Below the pieces are notes generated by a model that did not search any database, had not been told where the DNA came from, and saw nothing but the letters and a program-made list of their open reading frames with translations. From an uncultured Campylobacterales bacterium (GTDB lineage: Bacteria > Campylobacterota > Campylobacteria > Campylobacterales > Arcobacteraceae), in NCBI GenBank assembly GCA_947494995.1, contig CANLWY010000008.1, positions 62,001-126,000 of the forward strand: DNA of 64,000 bases, in the 5' to 3' direction. The position numbers were made by a program, and so were the translations under genes. The stretch's first letter is position 1. Every line of letters begins with the position of its first letter. Shown here piece by piece: positions 1-8,009 of the stretch.

Positions 1-233
1 TCAATTCTTTCAACATCAGGCTTTCCTACTTTATCTAAAAACTGTCTTGCATATGCAGATAGGGATTCGATATATCTTCTTTGACCTTCTGCATAAAGTG
101 TGTCAAAAGCAAGTGTTGATTTACCTGAACCAGATAGTCCTGTAAATACAACAAGTTTGTTTTTTGGTATCTCTAAATTAATATTCTTTAAGTTGTTTTC
201 TTTTGCATTAAATATCTTGATTTTGTCTTGCAT
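1..233 (-). CDS. uvrA: UvrA excinuclease subunit A, N-terminal fragment (runs off window)
   Basis: This is the first 77 codons of UvrA, the damage-recognition ATPase of nucleotide excision repair; the rest lies left of the window. Translating the minus strand from the ATG at 233 gives a protein that opens with the family's N-terminal strand, a Walker A motif GLSGSGKST at about residues 33-41, and the conserved stretch [18 protein letters not shown]. These are hallmark UvrA residues, so the identification is firm despite the short length. It reads away from the rest of the window, and an extended -10 element lies about 33 bases upstream of the ATG, so it is probably transcribed alone. Confidence 0.95.
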   Translation of the reverse strand, partial: MQDKIKIFNAKENNLKNINLEIPKNKLVVFTGLSGSGKSTLAFDTLYAEGQRRYIESLSAYARQFLDKVGKPDVERI

Positions 234-265
234 TGTAATATAGCCTTTAAAATTTTGAAGCGGAT

Positions 266-274
266 ATTATAACA
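266..274 (-). promoter_or_regulatory. Extended -10 promoter for uvrA
   Basis: On the minus strand these bases read TGTTATAAT, an extended -10 (TGnTATAAT), placed about 33 bases upstream of the uvrA ATG. No good -35 box is visible, which is usual for sigma-70 promoters in Campylobacterota. The assignment is by motif and position only. Confidence 0.5.
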
Positions 275-345
275 TAATATACTATTAAAGACAGAAGTAT
301 TTTATATAAAACATGATTGATGTAAAAAAGAGTAATTTTTAAGTT

Positions 346-1077
346 TTAATTCTTTCCATATTTAATTAAAAGTTTTTCATACATTTTTTCATTATAAATT
401 TCATTTACAATAGTTTTTAGTTTTTCTCTTAATTGCTTTGGCATATTTTTTCTAACTAATATCCATTGTTGTTTTGATTTTTCAATCATTATTACATTTC
501 CAAAATCTTTAGGACTTAAACCTAGGTTTTTCATCCAGAAGTAATATGCTGGTTCAGAGAAGATTCCTCCATCAATTCCTTTTCTTGAATAGATGATTTT
601 TACAATCTGTTTATAGTCATTTACTCTTTCAATAGTAGAAGGAAGTCCTTTTAGTTGAGAATATGAAGCAGAACGATGATAAATTAAACGACTATTTTTG
701 AAATCTTGGATTGTTTGAATATTTGAATCTTTTTTTGTTCCTGCAATAACATTTATCAAAAACTGTATTGATAATTTATCTCCTGCAGTTAGTGAAGCAG
801 AGTGTGCTTGTGATGAAATTAAATCTATCTTTCCATTTTTTAACATTTTTAACATTCTATTAAAAGGTAAGATTGTATTGGTATATTTCATTCCTGATCT
901 TATTCCAATCTCTTCATTGAGTTCATAAATTATACCTTGATTTTTACCCTCCTTATTTTGCCAACCATAAGGTGGTAAATCCATTGTTCCAATTTTTAAA
1001 GTCTCAGAGGCAAAACTTTGTTGTAAAGTGAAAAAAATAATAAAAGAGCAAATAAAAGTTTTAGTAATTTTTTTTAT
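346..1077 (-). CDS. Orphan periplasmic solute-binding protein (SBP_bac_3 type), probable ATA start
   Basis: A secreted amino-acid-type solute-binding protein of about 243 residues. From the proposed start it has a lysine-rich n-region, a hydrophobic core and a probable cleavage site after SFA, then the family pattern LKIGTMDLPPYGW and repeated SBP_bac_3-like segments. No permease or ATPase gene lies nearby, so import is doubtful; a sensory or ligand-presenting role beside the divergent sensor kinase at 1213 is an inference. The frame stays open to a TTG at 1101, but that TTG has no ribosome binding site and sits at the predicted transcription start. An AAAGGGGA Shine-Dalgarno at 1083-1090 points instead to an ATA codon at 1077. 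Next in-frame ATG is after the signal peptide. Function class is firm, ligand unknown, start tentative. Confidence 0.8.
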   Translation of the reverse strand: MKKITKTFICSFIIFFTLQQSFASETLKIGTMDLPPYGWQNKEGKNQGIIYELNEEIGIRSGMKYTNTILPFNRMLKMLKNGKIDLISSQAHSASLTAGDKLSIQFLINVIAGTKKDSNIQTIQDFKNSRLIYHRSASYSQLKGLPSTIERVNDYKQIVKIIYSRKGIDGGIFSEPAYYFWMKNLGLSPKDFGNVIMIEKSKQQWILVRKNMPKQLREKLKTIVNEIYNEKMYEKLLIKYGKN

Positions 1078-1106
1078 GTAATTCCCCTTTAATAATTTCA
1101 AGTGTA

Positions 1107-1115
1107 ATTATAGCA
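1107..1115 (-). promoter_or_regulatory. Extended -10 promoter for the solute-binding protein
   Basis: The minus strand reads TGCTATAAT here, a perfect extended -10. Initiation about 7 bases downstream would fall near position 1100, leaving a leader of roughly 23 bases that contains the AAAGGGGA ribosome binding site. This placement argues against the TTG at 1101 as start codon of the downstream gene. Confidence 0.6.
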
Positions 1116-1212
1116 TAATTCAGTAGGTTTAAAAGGATAAAAAAACTAAAAGTGTTGTACAATTTATAAAAATAATAATAAATTTCTTATTCAAAAGATC
1201 TCAGGAAAATGT

Positions 1213-2853
1213 ATGTATAAAGATTTAAATAAAGTTTTTTCAGCTAGATTAACTAAAGAACTTATCTTATATCTATTTTTATTTAGTTTATTGTTTAGTT
1301 GTATTTATACTGCTTTTGAATTAAGAAATAAGTATGAAAAGAAGAAAGTAGTTTTAGAAAGTAGTTTTATTCATATTGAGAATAGGATGGTAGAACAACT
1401 ATCTTTTTCATTATGGTATTTTGATAATAAACTTTTAGAAATTCAATTAAAAGATATGATGAAACTTCCTGGGGTAAGTTTTGTTGAAATAGTAGATAAT
1501 AATAGAATCTTACAAAGTTTTGGGAAAAGACAAATATCAAACTTTAGTGAACAAAGTATTGTTTTAACTAATAATAGTAATGGTGTTCAAGAGGATATAG
1601 GTACATTGTATGTGCAAGTTTCATATAATAAGCTTGATAAAGAGGTCTTTTCTGATTTAAAAGATGTTATTAAAAAAGAGTTTATTAGATTCTTTTTACT
1701 AACTTTTTTACTTTTATATATAGTTTATAAATTAATTATTAGACATCTTTTACATATGGCAGAGTATACAAGAAAGGTATCTATTGAAACCCTAAGTGAG
1801 CCACTTGTTCTGGATAAAAAAGTAAATAAAAATAGTTTAGATGAATTAGATCATGTAATTAAAGCTATTAATAAAATGCGTAAAAATATTCTTTTAGATA
1901 TTACTTTAAAAGAAGAAGCAAGAAAAGAGCTTCTTGTATCTAATAGTAATATGGAAAAAGAGATTAATGAAAGAATAAAGGTTCAAAAAAAGATTGATGT
2001 TTTAAATGAAGAGTTAGAAAAAAAAGTTTATGAAAGAACTGAAGAATTAGAAGAGTCTAATGAAGAGTTACAAACTACAATTTATAATTTAAAAAATACG
2101 CAGAATCAATTGATTCAATCTGAAAAAATGGCAGGACTTGCAACTATTGTTGCAGGAGTTGCTCATGAAGTTAATACTCCTTTAGGTATAAGTTTAACAG
2201 CGGCTACACATTTAGATGAACTTTCAAGAAAAGTAAAGGAAGATTATAAAAATGAAAACTTGACTGAAGAAGAGTTCATAGAGTTTTTAGAAGAGAGTAA
2301 TAGTTTATCTACTATTATTAATAAAAATATTGAGAGATCTGCAAATTTAATAAGAAGTTTTAAAAAAGTTGCAGTAGATCAGTCAAGTGAAGTAAAACGT
2401 AAATTTGACCTTGTTGATTATATAGATGAGGTTTTATTAAGTATTGGAAATATTACTAAAAAAAGAAAAATTAAAATAGAAGTAGATGCTATTGATAGTA
2501 TTGTAATAAATAGTTATCCTGGTTCTTTTGCTCAGATTATTACAAATTTAGTAATGAATTCATTTAATCATGGCTTTTCAAAAGATGATGAAGGTTTAAT
2601 AAGAATAAAAATTAGAAAAGATAATAATAAATTAAAACTAACATATAGTGATAACGGAAAAGGAATTAAAAAGGAGAATTTAAATAATATTTTTAATCCC
2701 TTCTTTACAACAAATAGGGCACATGGGGGAAGTGGTTTAGGTTTAAATATTATATACAATATTATAAGTACAACTTTAAATGGAACAATTTCTTGTGAAA
2801 GTCAAGAAAATGAAGGTGTTTTATTTAATATAAAAATTGATATAGGTGAATAG
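1213..2853 (+). CDS. Membrane sensor histidine kinase
   Basis: A 546-residue histidine kinase. Two membrane segments (about 17-36 and 158-177) enclose a periplasmic sensor domain of about 120 residues that I cannot assign to a named family. A linker and a long coiled coil (about 230-300) follow, then the phospho-acceptor box GVAHEVNTPLG with His318, an N-box (NLVMNSFNHGF), DNGKGI and a G2 box GGSGLGLNI, so the catalytic core looks intact. The start ATG at 1213 has AGGA six bases upstream; an ATG at 1209 meets a stop at once. No response regulator gene is near. The next gene begins one or two bases after the stop codon, so kinase and aconitase-like protein are probably co-translated. Cognate partner and signal are unknown. 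Confidence 0.9.
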   Translation: MYKDLNKVFSARLTKELILYLFLFSLLFSCIYTAFELRNKYEKKKVVLESSFIHIENRMVEQLSFSLWYFDNKLLEIQLKDMMKLPGVSFVEIVDNNRILQSFGKRQISNFSEQSIVLTNNSNGVQEDIGTLYVQVSYNKLDKEVFSDLKDVIKKEFIRFFLLTFLLLYIVYKLIIRHLLHMAEYTRKVSIETLSEPLVLDKKVNKNSLDELDHVIKAINKMRKNILLDITLKEEARKELLVSNSNMEKEINERIKVQKKIDVLNEELEKKVYERTEELEESNEELQTTIYNLKNTQNQLIQSEKMAGLATIVAGVAHEVNTPLGISLTAATHLDELSRKVKEDYKNENLTEEEFIEFLEESNSLSTIINKNIERSANLIRSFKKVAVDQSSEVKRKFDLVDYIDEVLLSIGNITKKRKIKIEVDAIDSIVINSYPGSFAQIITNLVMNSFNHGFSKDDEGLIRIKIRKDNNKLKLTYSDNGKGIKKENLNNIFNPFFTTNRAHGGSGLGLNIIYNIISTTLNGTISCESQENEGVLFNIKIDIGE

Positions 2854-2854
2854 T

Positions 2855-4714
2855 TTGAATATCATAAATAGTTTTGTAATTGAGAGTGAAAGATTTTACT
2901 ACTATGATATAACGAAAGTTATGGAAGAGCATGAAAAGTTAAAGAGATTACCTATTTCTTTAAAAATAGTTTTAGAAGCTAGTTTACGAAAAGCAAAAGA
3001 TAGTATAGAGTTTGAAAAAATCATTAATATTTTCTCTAATCGAATGGGCTCAAAAATAGAGGTACTAGTTTCAAAAGTGGTTTTAGAAGAGTATTCTTCA
3101 ACTTGTGTTTTTTCTCATTTAGCTTCACTTAGAGATGTTAAGACGAGTATTAATCCTAAGCTTCCTATTGATTTAATCCTCAGTCCAAATTTTGAAGAAG
3201 AAAATAAAGAAAAAAATAGTTTTTTTAAGTGGGTAATAAATAGTTTTTCAAATACTAGAGTCTGTTTTAAAGATAAAAAGAGTTTTAAAGATATAAATTT
3301 AGAAGTTTTATCAACAGTTCTTCATGTAGAAAAAAAAGATGAGGAGTATTATCTTTATCCTGAAACTGTTTTAGGTTTGAACTCTTTTGGAGTATTAGGA
3401 TACCATGTTAATGAAATAGAATTAAAAAGAGCGATTCTAGGAGATACTATATCAATTGATTTACCAAAAGTTGTTGGAATAAATATAAAAAATGATTTAA
3501 AAGAAGATGAATTTTCTTTTACAGTTTTTAAAGCCTTGAGTAAAAAGTTAAAAGAGTATGATCTAAGAGGAAAAATAGTAGAGTTCTATGGAAGTGGATT
3601 GAAGTATATAAGTTTGGAAGAGAGATTTTCTCTTTTTAAAATGACTTCTGATTTTGGAGCATTATCTCTCTTTTTTTCAATTGATGAAAAAACTATTGAT
3701 TATTTTAATATAACTAGGGGAAATAAAGATTTTGGACATTTGATTCAAAAATATTTAGAACTTCAAAGAATGCTTCCTTGTGAAAAGCAAGAGTTAGATT
3801 ATGATGATAACATAGATATTGAAATCTCTTCTTTAGAAAAAGTTCAGAAAGATGAGGAGTTATTTTATTTAAGTTTTGATCAGATAAATGAAAATATTTT
3901 TAAAGAAGATACTTTTTGGCAAAATATAGAATTTCAAGATTCGTTAAATTATCCTTGGGATGAAAACTCTACTTTTATACAAGCTTTGAAAATCTTTGAT
4001 AAATTTGATTTAGATAAAATAGAAATAAAAGATGCTTCAATTTTAGCACTTTTTGAAGACTCTATTTCAAGTGAGATGATATCTTCTTTATCCCAAATTT
4101 CTTTATATTCTCCAACTTCAAAATATTTAGAGTCAAAAGGTATAAGATCTTTTGAATATGGGACTTTTAAAGATAGAGTAATGAACCCTCACGTAATGAT
4201 AAGAGGACTTTTTGATAGTAAAGATATCCATAATCTTATGGTTTCAAAAGAGGGTGGATATACAATGGATTATGATACAAATGAGATAATTCCTATTTTT
4301 AAAAAGGCTTATAGGTTTGAAGAAAAAAATAAAGATTTTGTAATATTTGCAGGTGACAACTATGGAGAAGGAAAATCAAGAGATTGGGCTGCAAAAGGAA
4401 TGAGAGTTTTAGGAATTAAAGCTATTATTGCAAAATCATTTGGAGAGGATTATAGGCAAGATTTAATAAAATATGGAGTTTTGCCTTTAGAGTTTATAGA
4501 TGATGATATAGATACTCTTAAACTAAAAGGGAGAGAGGAAATATCTATTTTAACAGAAGAGATAAAAGAAGACTCTAAAATAGATGCTACTATTTTGAAA
4601 AATGGTATAAATATAAAAATTGAATTAAAATGTAGATTAGATAATCAAGTAGAAGTAGAGTACTATAAAAATGGAGGTTTATATCCTTATCTTTTAAAGA
4701 AAAGTTTTATATAG
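2855..4714 (+). CDS. Degenerate aconitase-A-like protein lacking the Fe-S cluster ligands
   Basis: About 619 residues that align along their length with AcnA/IRP-type aconitases (usually near 890). Recognisable blocks are LKRLPISLKIVLEASLRKA near the N-terminus, the counterpart of the VPVDLVIDHSV region (here LPIDLILSPNF), GVLGYHVNEIELKRAILGD, and the C-terminal swivel domain with MIRGLFD and AGDNYGEGKSRDWAAKG. The segment that carries the SCTNTSNP and GCTTCIGNSG cysteines is absent, the DH of DHSV is replaced, the SH of TDSHTT is deleted, and GDSVTTDHIS has become EDSISSEMIS. A catalytic aconitase is therefore very unlikely; a regulatory or binding role is inference. The TTG at 2855 is preferred because the AGGTG ribosome binding site overlaps the GTG at 2846. 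The 3' end overlaps the convergent exporter gene by 21 bases. Confidence 0.8.
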   Translation: MNIINSFVIESERFYYYDITKVMEEHEKLKRLPISLKIVLEASLRKAKDSIEFEKIINIFSNRMGSKIEVLVSKVVLEEYSSTCVFSHLASLRDVKTSINPKLPIDLILSPNFEEENKEKNSFFKWVINSFSNTRVCFKDKKSFKDINLEVLSTVLHVEKKDEEYYLYPETVLGLNSFGVLGYHVNEIELKRAILGDTISIDLPKVVGINIKNDLKEDEFSFTVFKALSKKLKEYDLRGKIVEFYGSGLKYISLEERFSLFKMTSDFGALSLFFSIDEKTIDYFNITRGNKDFGHLIQKYLELQRMLPCEKQELDYDDNIDIEISSLEKVQKDEELFYLSFDQINENIFKEDTFWQNIEFQDSLNYPWDENSTFIQALKIFDKFDLDKIEIKDASILALFEDSISSEMISSLSQISLYSPTSKYLESKGIRSFEYGTFKDRVMNPHVMIRGLFDSKDIHNLMVSKEGGYTMDYDTNEIIPIFKKAYRFEEKNKDFVIFAGDNYGEGKSRDWAAKGMRVLGIKAIIAKSFGEDYRQDLIKYGVLPLEFIDDDIDTLKLKGREEISILTEEIKEDSKIDATILKNGINIKIELKCRLDNQVEVEYYKNGGLYPYLLKKSFI

Positions 4715-5428
4715 CATAGTTACTAGGATAACAAAGTTTAGAGCTAGAATTGCTTGTTTATAAGACATTGATGGTGTTGCATTTTTTACTTTTATTCCAA
4801 AGTATACACCTATAAGTGATGCTAGACCTACTGTTAAACCTTCATTATATAACATCTGACCATTTATAGAAAGAGCAGAAAATCCTGCAATAGAAGAGAA
4901 TATTACAAAAAATAGGCTAAGACTACTTGCTTTTTTTATTGGATATTTCATAAACCCAACTAAAATAGGTGTTAACATAATGGCTCCACCAACACCAATA
5001 CTCATTGCAATTATTCCAACCATAAATCCAACCATAAATAGTACTAGTTTACTATGAGTTTTTATCTCTTCATCTGATTCTGCCGGAGATACAAAGATTT
5101 TTATAATAGATAGAATAATTATGAGAATAAAAAAATATTGAAGGAATTCATTTGATACTATAGAGTGTACAAAACTATTTTGTAGACCTCCAATAAATCC
5201 ACCAAATCCAATTATAATTCCATCTTTAAAAACCTCTTTTGCTTTTTTTGAGTTTAAAAAAGATCCATAAATAGAAGAAAATACCATTTGCATAACAGAG
5301 ATTGCAATTGCTTCTTTCATTGCAAACCCAGTTGCAACCAGCAATGGTACAAGAACAAGTCCTCCCCCAACGCCAAAGAAGCCAGATACAAAGCCTGTTA
5401 TAATTCCAAATAGTACTAACTCTGTCAT
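4694..5428 (-). CDS. TauE/SafE-family sulfite/sulfur-compound exporter
   Basis: A 244-residue polytopic membrane protein of the TauE/SafE family, which moves sulfite, organosulfonates or related anions across the inner membrane. The two homologous halves each carry the family's glycine-rich motif, GFFGVGGGLVLVPLL near residue 15 and IAMSIGVGGAIMLTPIL near residue 140, and about eight hydrophobic segments can be counted. It is the last gene of a minus-strand run and lies four bases after cysE, which fits a role in sulfur or cysteine metabolism, although the substrate cannot be read from sequence. Its last 21 bases overlap the end of the convergent aconitase-like gene, with no terminator between them. 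Confidence 0.85.
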   Translation of the reverse strand: MTELVLFGIITGFVSGFFGVGGGLVLVPLLVATGFAMKEAIAISVMQMVFSSIYGSFLNSKKAKEVFKDGIIIGFGGFIGGLQNSFVHSIVSNEFLQYFFILIIILSIIKIFVSPAESDEEIKTHSKLVLFMVGFMVGIIAMSIGVGGAIMLTPILVGFMKYPIKKASSLSLFFVIFSSIAGFSALSINGQMLYNEGLTVGLASLIGVYFGIKVKNATPSMSYKQAILALNFVILVTMLYKTFL

Positions 5429-5432
5429 TTAT

Positions 5433-6209
5433 TTACTTTTTGATTGAGTTCATAGCATTTATAAATTTTGTATAATCTTCTTCCAATTTTTTGTCTTTGT
5501 CACTTACATCAATTCCATCTTCTTCTTTTACTGCTTCTTCTAGAATATGAATTCTTTCAATAATATATTTAAACATCTCTTTATTGATATCTGGAAGATC
5601 TCCATGGGCAAGTTTACAATCTTTTTTCTCTTTATGAATTACTTTAGCAGGAACTCCTACTGCAGTTGAGTTTTTAGGAACATCAGAAACTACAACAGAG
5701 TTGGCTCCAACTTTTGAGTTTTTCCCAACAATAATATTTCCTAAAACCTTTGCTCCACTTCCTATAACTGCATTTGCTCTAATAGTAGGGTGACGTTTAC
5801 CTTTATCTAGACTTACTCCTCCAAGGGTTACGCACTGATAAATAAGTACATCTTCTTCAATAACACAAGTTGCACCAATAACAACACCAATAGCATGGTC
5901 AATAAATACTCTTCTTCCTATTGTTGCGGCTGGGTGTACATCTGTTTTTGAAAAGAGTGATACAATTCCTGTTAAAGCACGGGCTAATTTTTTCCAACCT
6001 CTATTGTATAGTCTATTTGTAATTCTGTGAGCTATAATCGCCCAAACTCCAGGGTAGTTAAAAAATAGTTCAAAGTTTGAATCTAAAGCAGGGTCATTTA
6101 ATCTTGGTACAGAGAAATCTTCTTTAATTTGTTTCCATAATCCAATCTCTTTTTGTTTTTTTAATATTCTTTCTTTTATTTGTTCATGTATATCTGTTTC
6201 TTCACTCAT
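5433..6209 (-). CDS. cysE: Serine O-acetyltransferase
   Basis: CysE (258 residues) acetylates serine with acetyl-CoA, the first committed step of cysteine synthesis in the cytoplasm. The N-terminal helical domain contains PGVWAIIAHRITNRLY, typical of the family, and the C-terminal half is a left-handed beta-helix of hexapeptide repeats (HPAATIGRRVFIDHAIGVVIG, with the catalytic Asp-His pair) ending in the GVPAKVI turn. A charged C-terminal tail of about 60 residues is longer than in the shortest homologues. The gene lies one base after speA and four before the exporter gene, so it is transcribed in the long minus-strand run. Confidence 0.93.
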   Translation of the reverse strand: MSEETDIHEQIKERILKKQKEIGLWKQIKEDFSVPRLNDPALDSNFELFFNYPGVWAIIAHRITNRLYNRGWKKLARALTGIVSLFSKTDVHPAATIGRRVFIDHAIGVVIGATCVIEEDVLIYQCVTLGGVSLDKGKRHPTIRANAVIGSGAKVLGNIIVGKNSKVGANSVVVSDVPKNSTAVGVPAKVIHKEKKDCKLAHGDLPDINKEMFKYIIERIHILEEAVKEEDGIDVSDKDKKLEEDYTKFINAMNSIKK

Positions 6210-6210
6210 T

Positions 6211-8007
6211 TTAGCTCCAAGTTGTTTTTAGATAACTATTGTCATGTAAATATTTTTTCAAAATTTTGTAAGTGTTATCATCTAGGTTTTGTTTTAATAT
6301 ATCTTTAATCTCTTTAGTATCATAATCAATATCTTCAAGAATATCAATGATTTTTTGAGACTCTAAAATTTTTTCTAGTTTTACTTCATTATTTTCAAAT
6401 ACAACATTTACCTCAGTTGGATGAGAAAATAGATTATGTCGCATTCCTAATATATCTTGATATGCCCCCACATGGAAAAAGCCAAGATAGTACTCTTCTT
6501 TGTCAAGATTTACATCATGTAAATAAAGAGGTTTTTCTGGGTCAAATTCTATTTCTCCATCACTATCGCAAGTTATATCCCATAAAGAAGCACTTCTAGT
6601 AGGTTTTTTATCAAGATGAGTAATAGGCATTACTGGAAATTGTTGTTTTATTCCCCAGAAATCGGGAAGTGATTGAAAAATAGAGAAATTAACAAGATAT
6701 TTCTCTTGTATTTTATTATCAATTCTTTTTAATTCATCATAATCATCAACTTCAAGTAGCCAGATAGCCTTCTTGATAATTAGATTTGTTAAAATCTCAG
6801 CATTTGATCTATCTTCTAAATCAATATAACCTAAATCAAAAAGTTTTAAAAGTGATTCTAGATGGTCAATACTATCATGCATATACTCTAATGCTGTTTT
6901 AGAGTTTATATCTTGAAAAAGTGCATTTAATTCTTCTATTAAAGGAGGGTTTTTTTCTTTTAGTCTTAAATGTTCTGCTTCATATTCTGCTGAAAATAGT
7001 TCAAGAACAGGAGTAATAAGTACAGTAGAACTAGCAGAAATGAATCTTCCTGATTCTGTAAAAATATCAGGTTCTTCTACACCTTTTTGACGTGCTATAT
7101 TTTTAAGAGTAAAGATTACATCATTTGCAAACTCTTGAAGATGATATTGTGCTGTTCTTTGAAACTGTGAGTATTCAACAGATAGTCCACCACCAATATT
7201 AATAGCACTCAATTTATTTGCACCTAAGTTCTTAAGTTCTGCATATATATGTCCAGACTCTTTTAGTGCATTTTTAAGTGGCTTAATTGTATTCATTGAT
7301 GAACCAATATGAAAATGAATCATAGTTAGAATATCAGTTAGATTATTATCTTCAAGCATTTCAAAGGCTTCAAGGATTTCAGTTGAACTTAGACCAAATT
7401 TTGAATCAATACCACCAGATTTTGCCCAAGCTCCACTTCCTGAGTTAAAAAGTCTAACTCTAATACCTAAATTTGGAGTGGATAAAGAAGTCTCTTTTTC
7501 TACTTCAATCATTGTTTCAAGTTCGTTTAAACCTTCAATAATAACTGTAATATCATGTCCCATTTGTTTTGCAATAAATGCTAAATGAATCATCTCTTTA
7601 TCTTTAAAGCCATTTACAGTAATTGGTGCCCCAATTTTATTATATGTCATAGCTAAAAAAAGTTCAGCTTTACTTCCAGCTTCTAGTCCATATCCATACT
7701 TATGTCCAGATTCTACAAGTGGTAGTAAAAAGTTAGGAAGTTGATTCACTTTCAAAGGGAATACTGCTTTAAATTTACCATTATAGTTATACTCTTTTAT
7801 AGCATTATTATATAGAGTATAAAGCTTGTCAATCTGTTTTTTTGTTAGGTGTGGAAATCTAAAAAGTAAAGGCCCTTTAAAATCTTGAGCTCTTATCTCT
7901 TTTACCATATCAATTAAAGCAGGCTTTGAGGCATAGTTTATTTTTACTACACCATCTTCAATTAAGAAGTTGTCATCTGCCCATATATCAATACCATAGT
8001 TTTCCAA
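6211..8007 (-). CDS. speA: Biosynthetic arginine decarboxylase
   Basis: SpeA (598 residues) converts arginine to agmatine, the first step of the agmatine route to putrescine and spermidine. It is a PLP enzyme of the alanine-racemase fold: the PLP lysine lies in FPLKVNQLP near residue 87, the glycine-rich phosphate loop in INIGGGLSVEYS, and the C-terminal substrate cysteine in WDITCDSDGEIEF. Length is slightly below the 630-660 residues of enterobacterial SpeA. The start is a TTG at 8007 with AGGAG eight bases upstream; no ATG precedes the conserved N-terminal segment. It abuts hisS (2 bases) and cysE (1 base). Confidence 0.95.
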   Translation of the reverse strand: MENYGIDIWADDNFLIEDGVVKINYASKPALIDMVKEIRAQDFKGPLLFRFPHLTKKQIDKLYTLYNNAIKEYNYNGKFKAVFPLKVNQLPNFLLPLVESGHKYGYGLEAGSKAELFLAMTYNKIGAPITVNGFKDKEMIHLAFIAKQMGHDITVIIEGLNELETMIEVEKETSLSTPNLGIRVRLFNSGSGAWAKSGGIDSKFGLSSTEILEAFEMLEDNNLTDILTMIHFHIGSSMNTIKPLKNALKESGHIYAELKNLGANKLSAINIGGGLSVEYSQFQRTAQYHLQEFANDVIFTLKNIARQKGVEEPDIFTESGRFISASSTVLITPVLELFSAEYEAEHLRLKEKNPPLIEELNALFQDINSKTALEYMHDSIDHLESLLKLFDLGYIDLEDRSNAEILTNLIIKKAIWLLEVDDYDELKRIDNKIQEKYLVNFSIFQSLPDFWGIKQQFPVMPITHLDKKPTRSASLWDITCDSDGEIEFDPEKPLYLHDVNLDKEEYYLGFFHVGAYQDILGMRHNLFSHPTEVNVVFENNEVKLEKILESQKIIDILEDIDYDTKEIKDILKQNLDDNTYKILKKYLHDNSYLKTTWS

Positions 8008-8009
8008 TA

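Noticed and set aside
1078-1101. TTG at 1101 as start of the solute-binding protein
   Set aside because: No ribosome binding site, and it coincides with the predicted transcription start; the SD lies inside this stretch.
4694-4714. Frameshift between the aconitase-like gene and the exporter
   Set aside because: The genes are convergent and both C-termini are plausible; the 21-base overlap is ordinary compaction.
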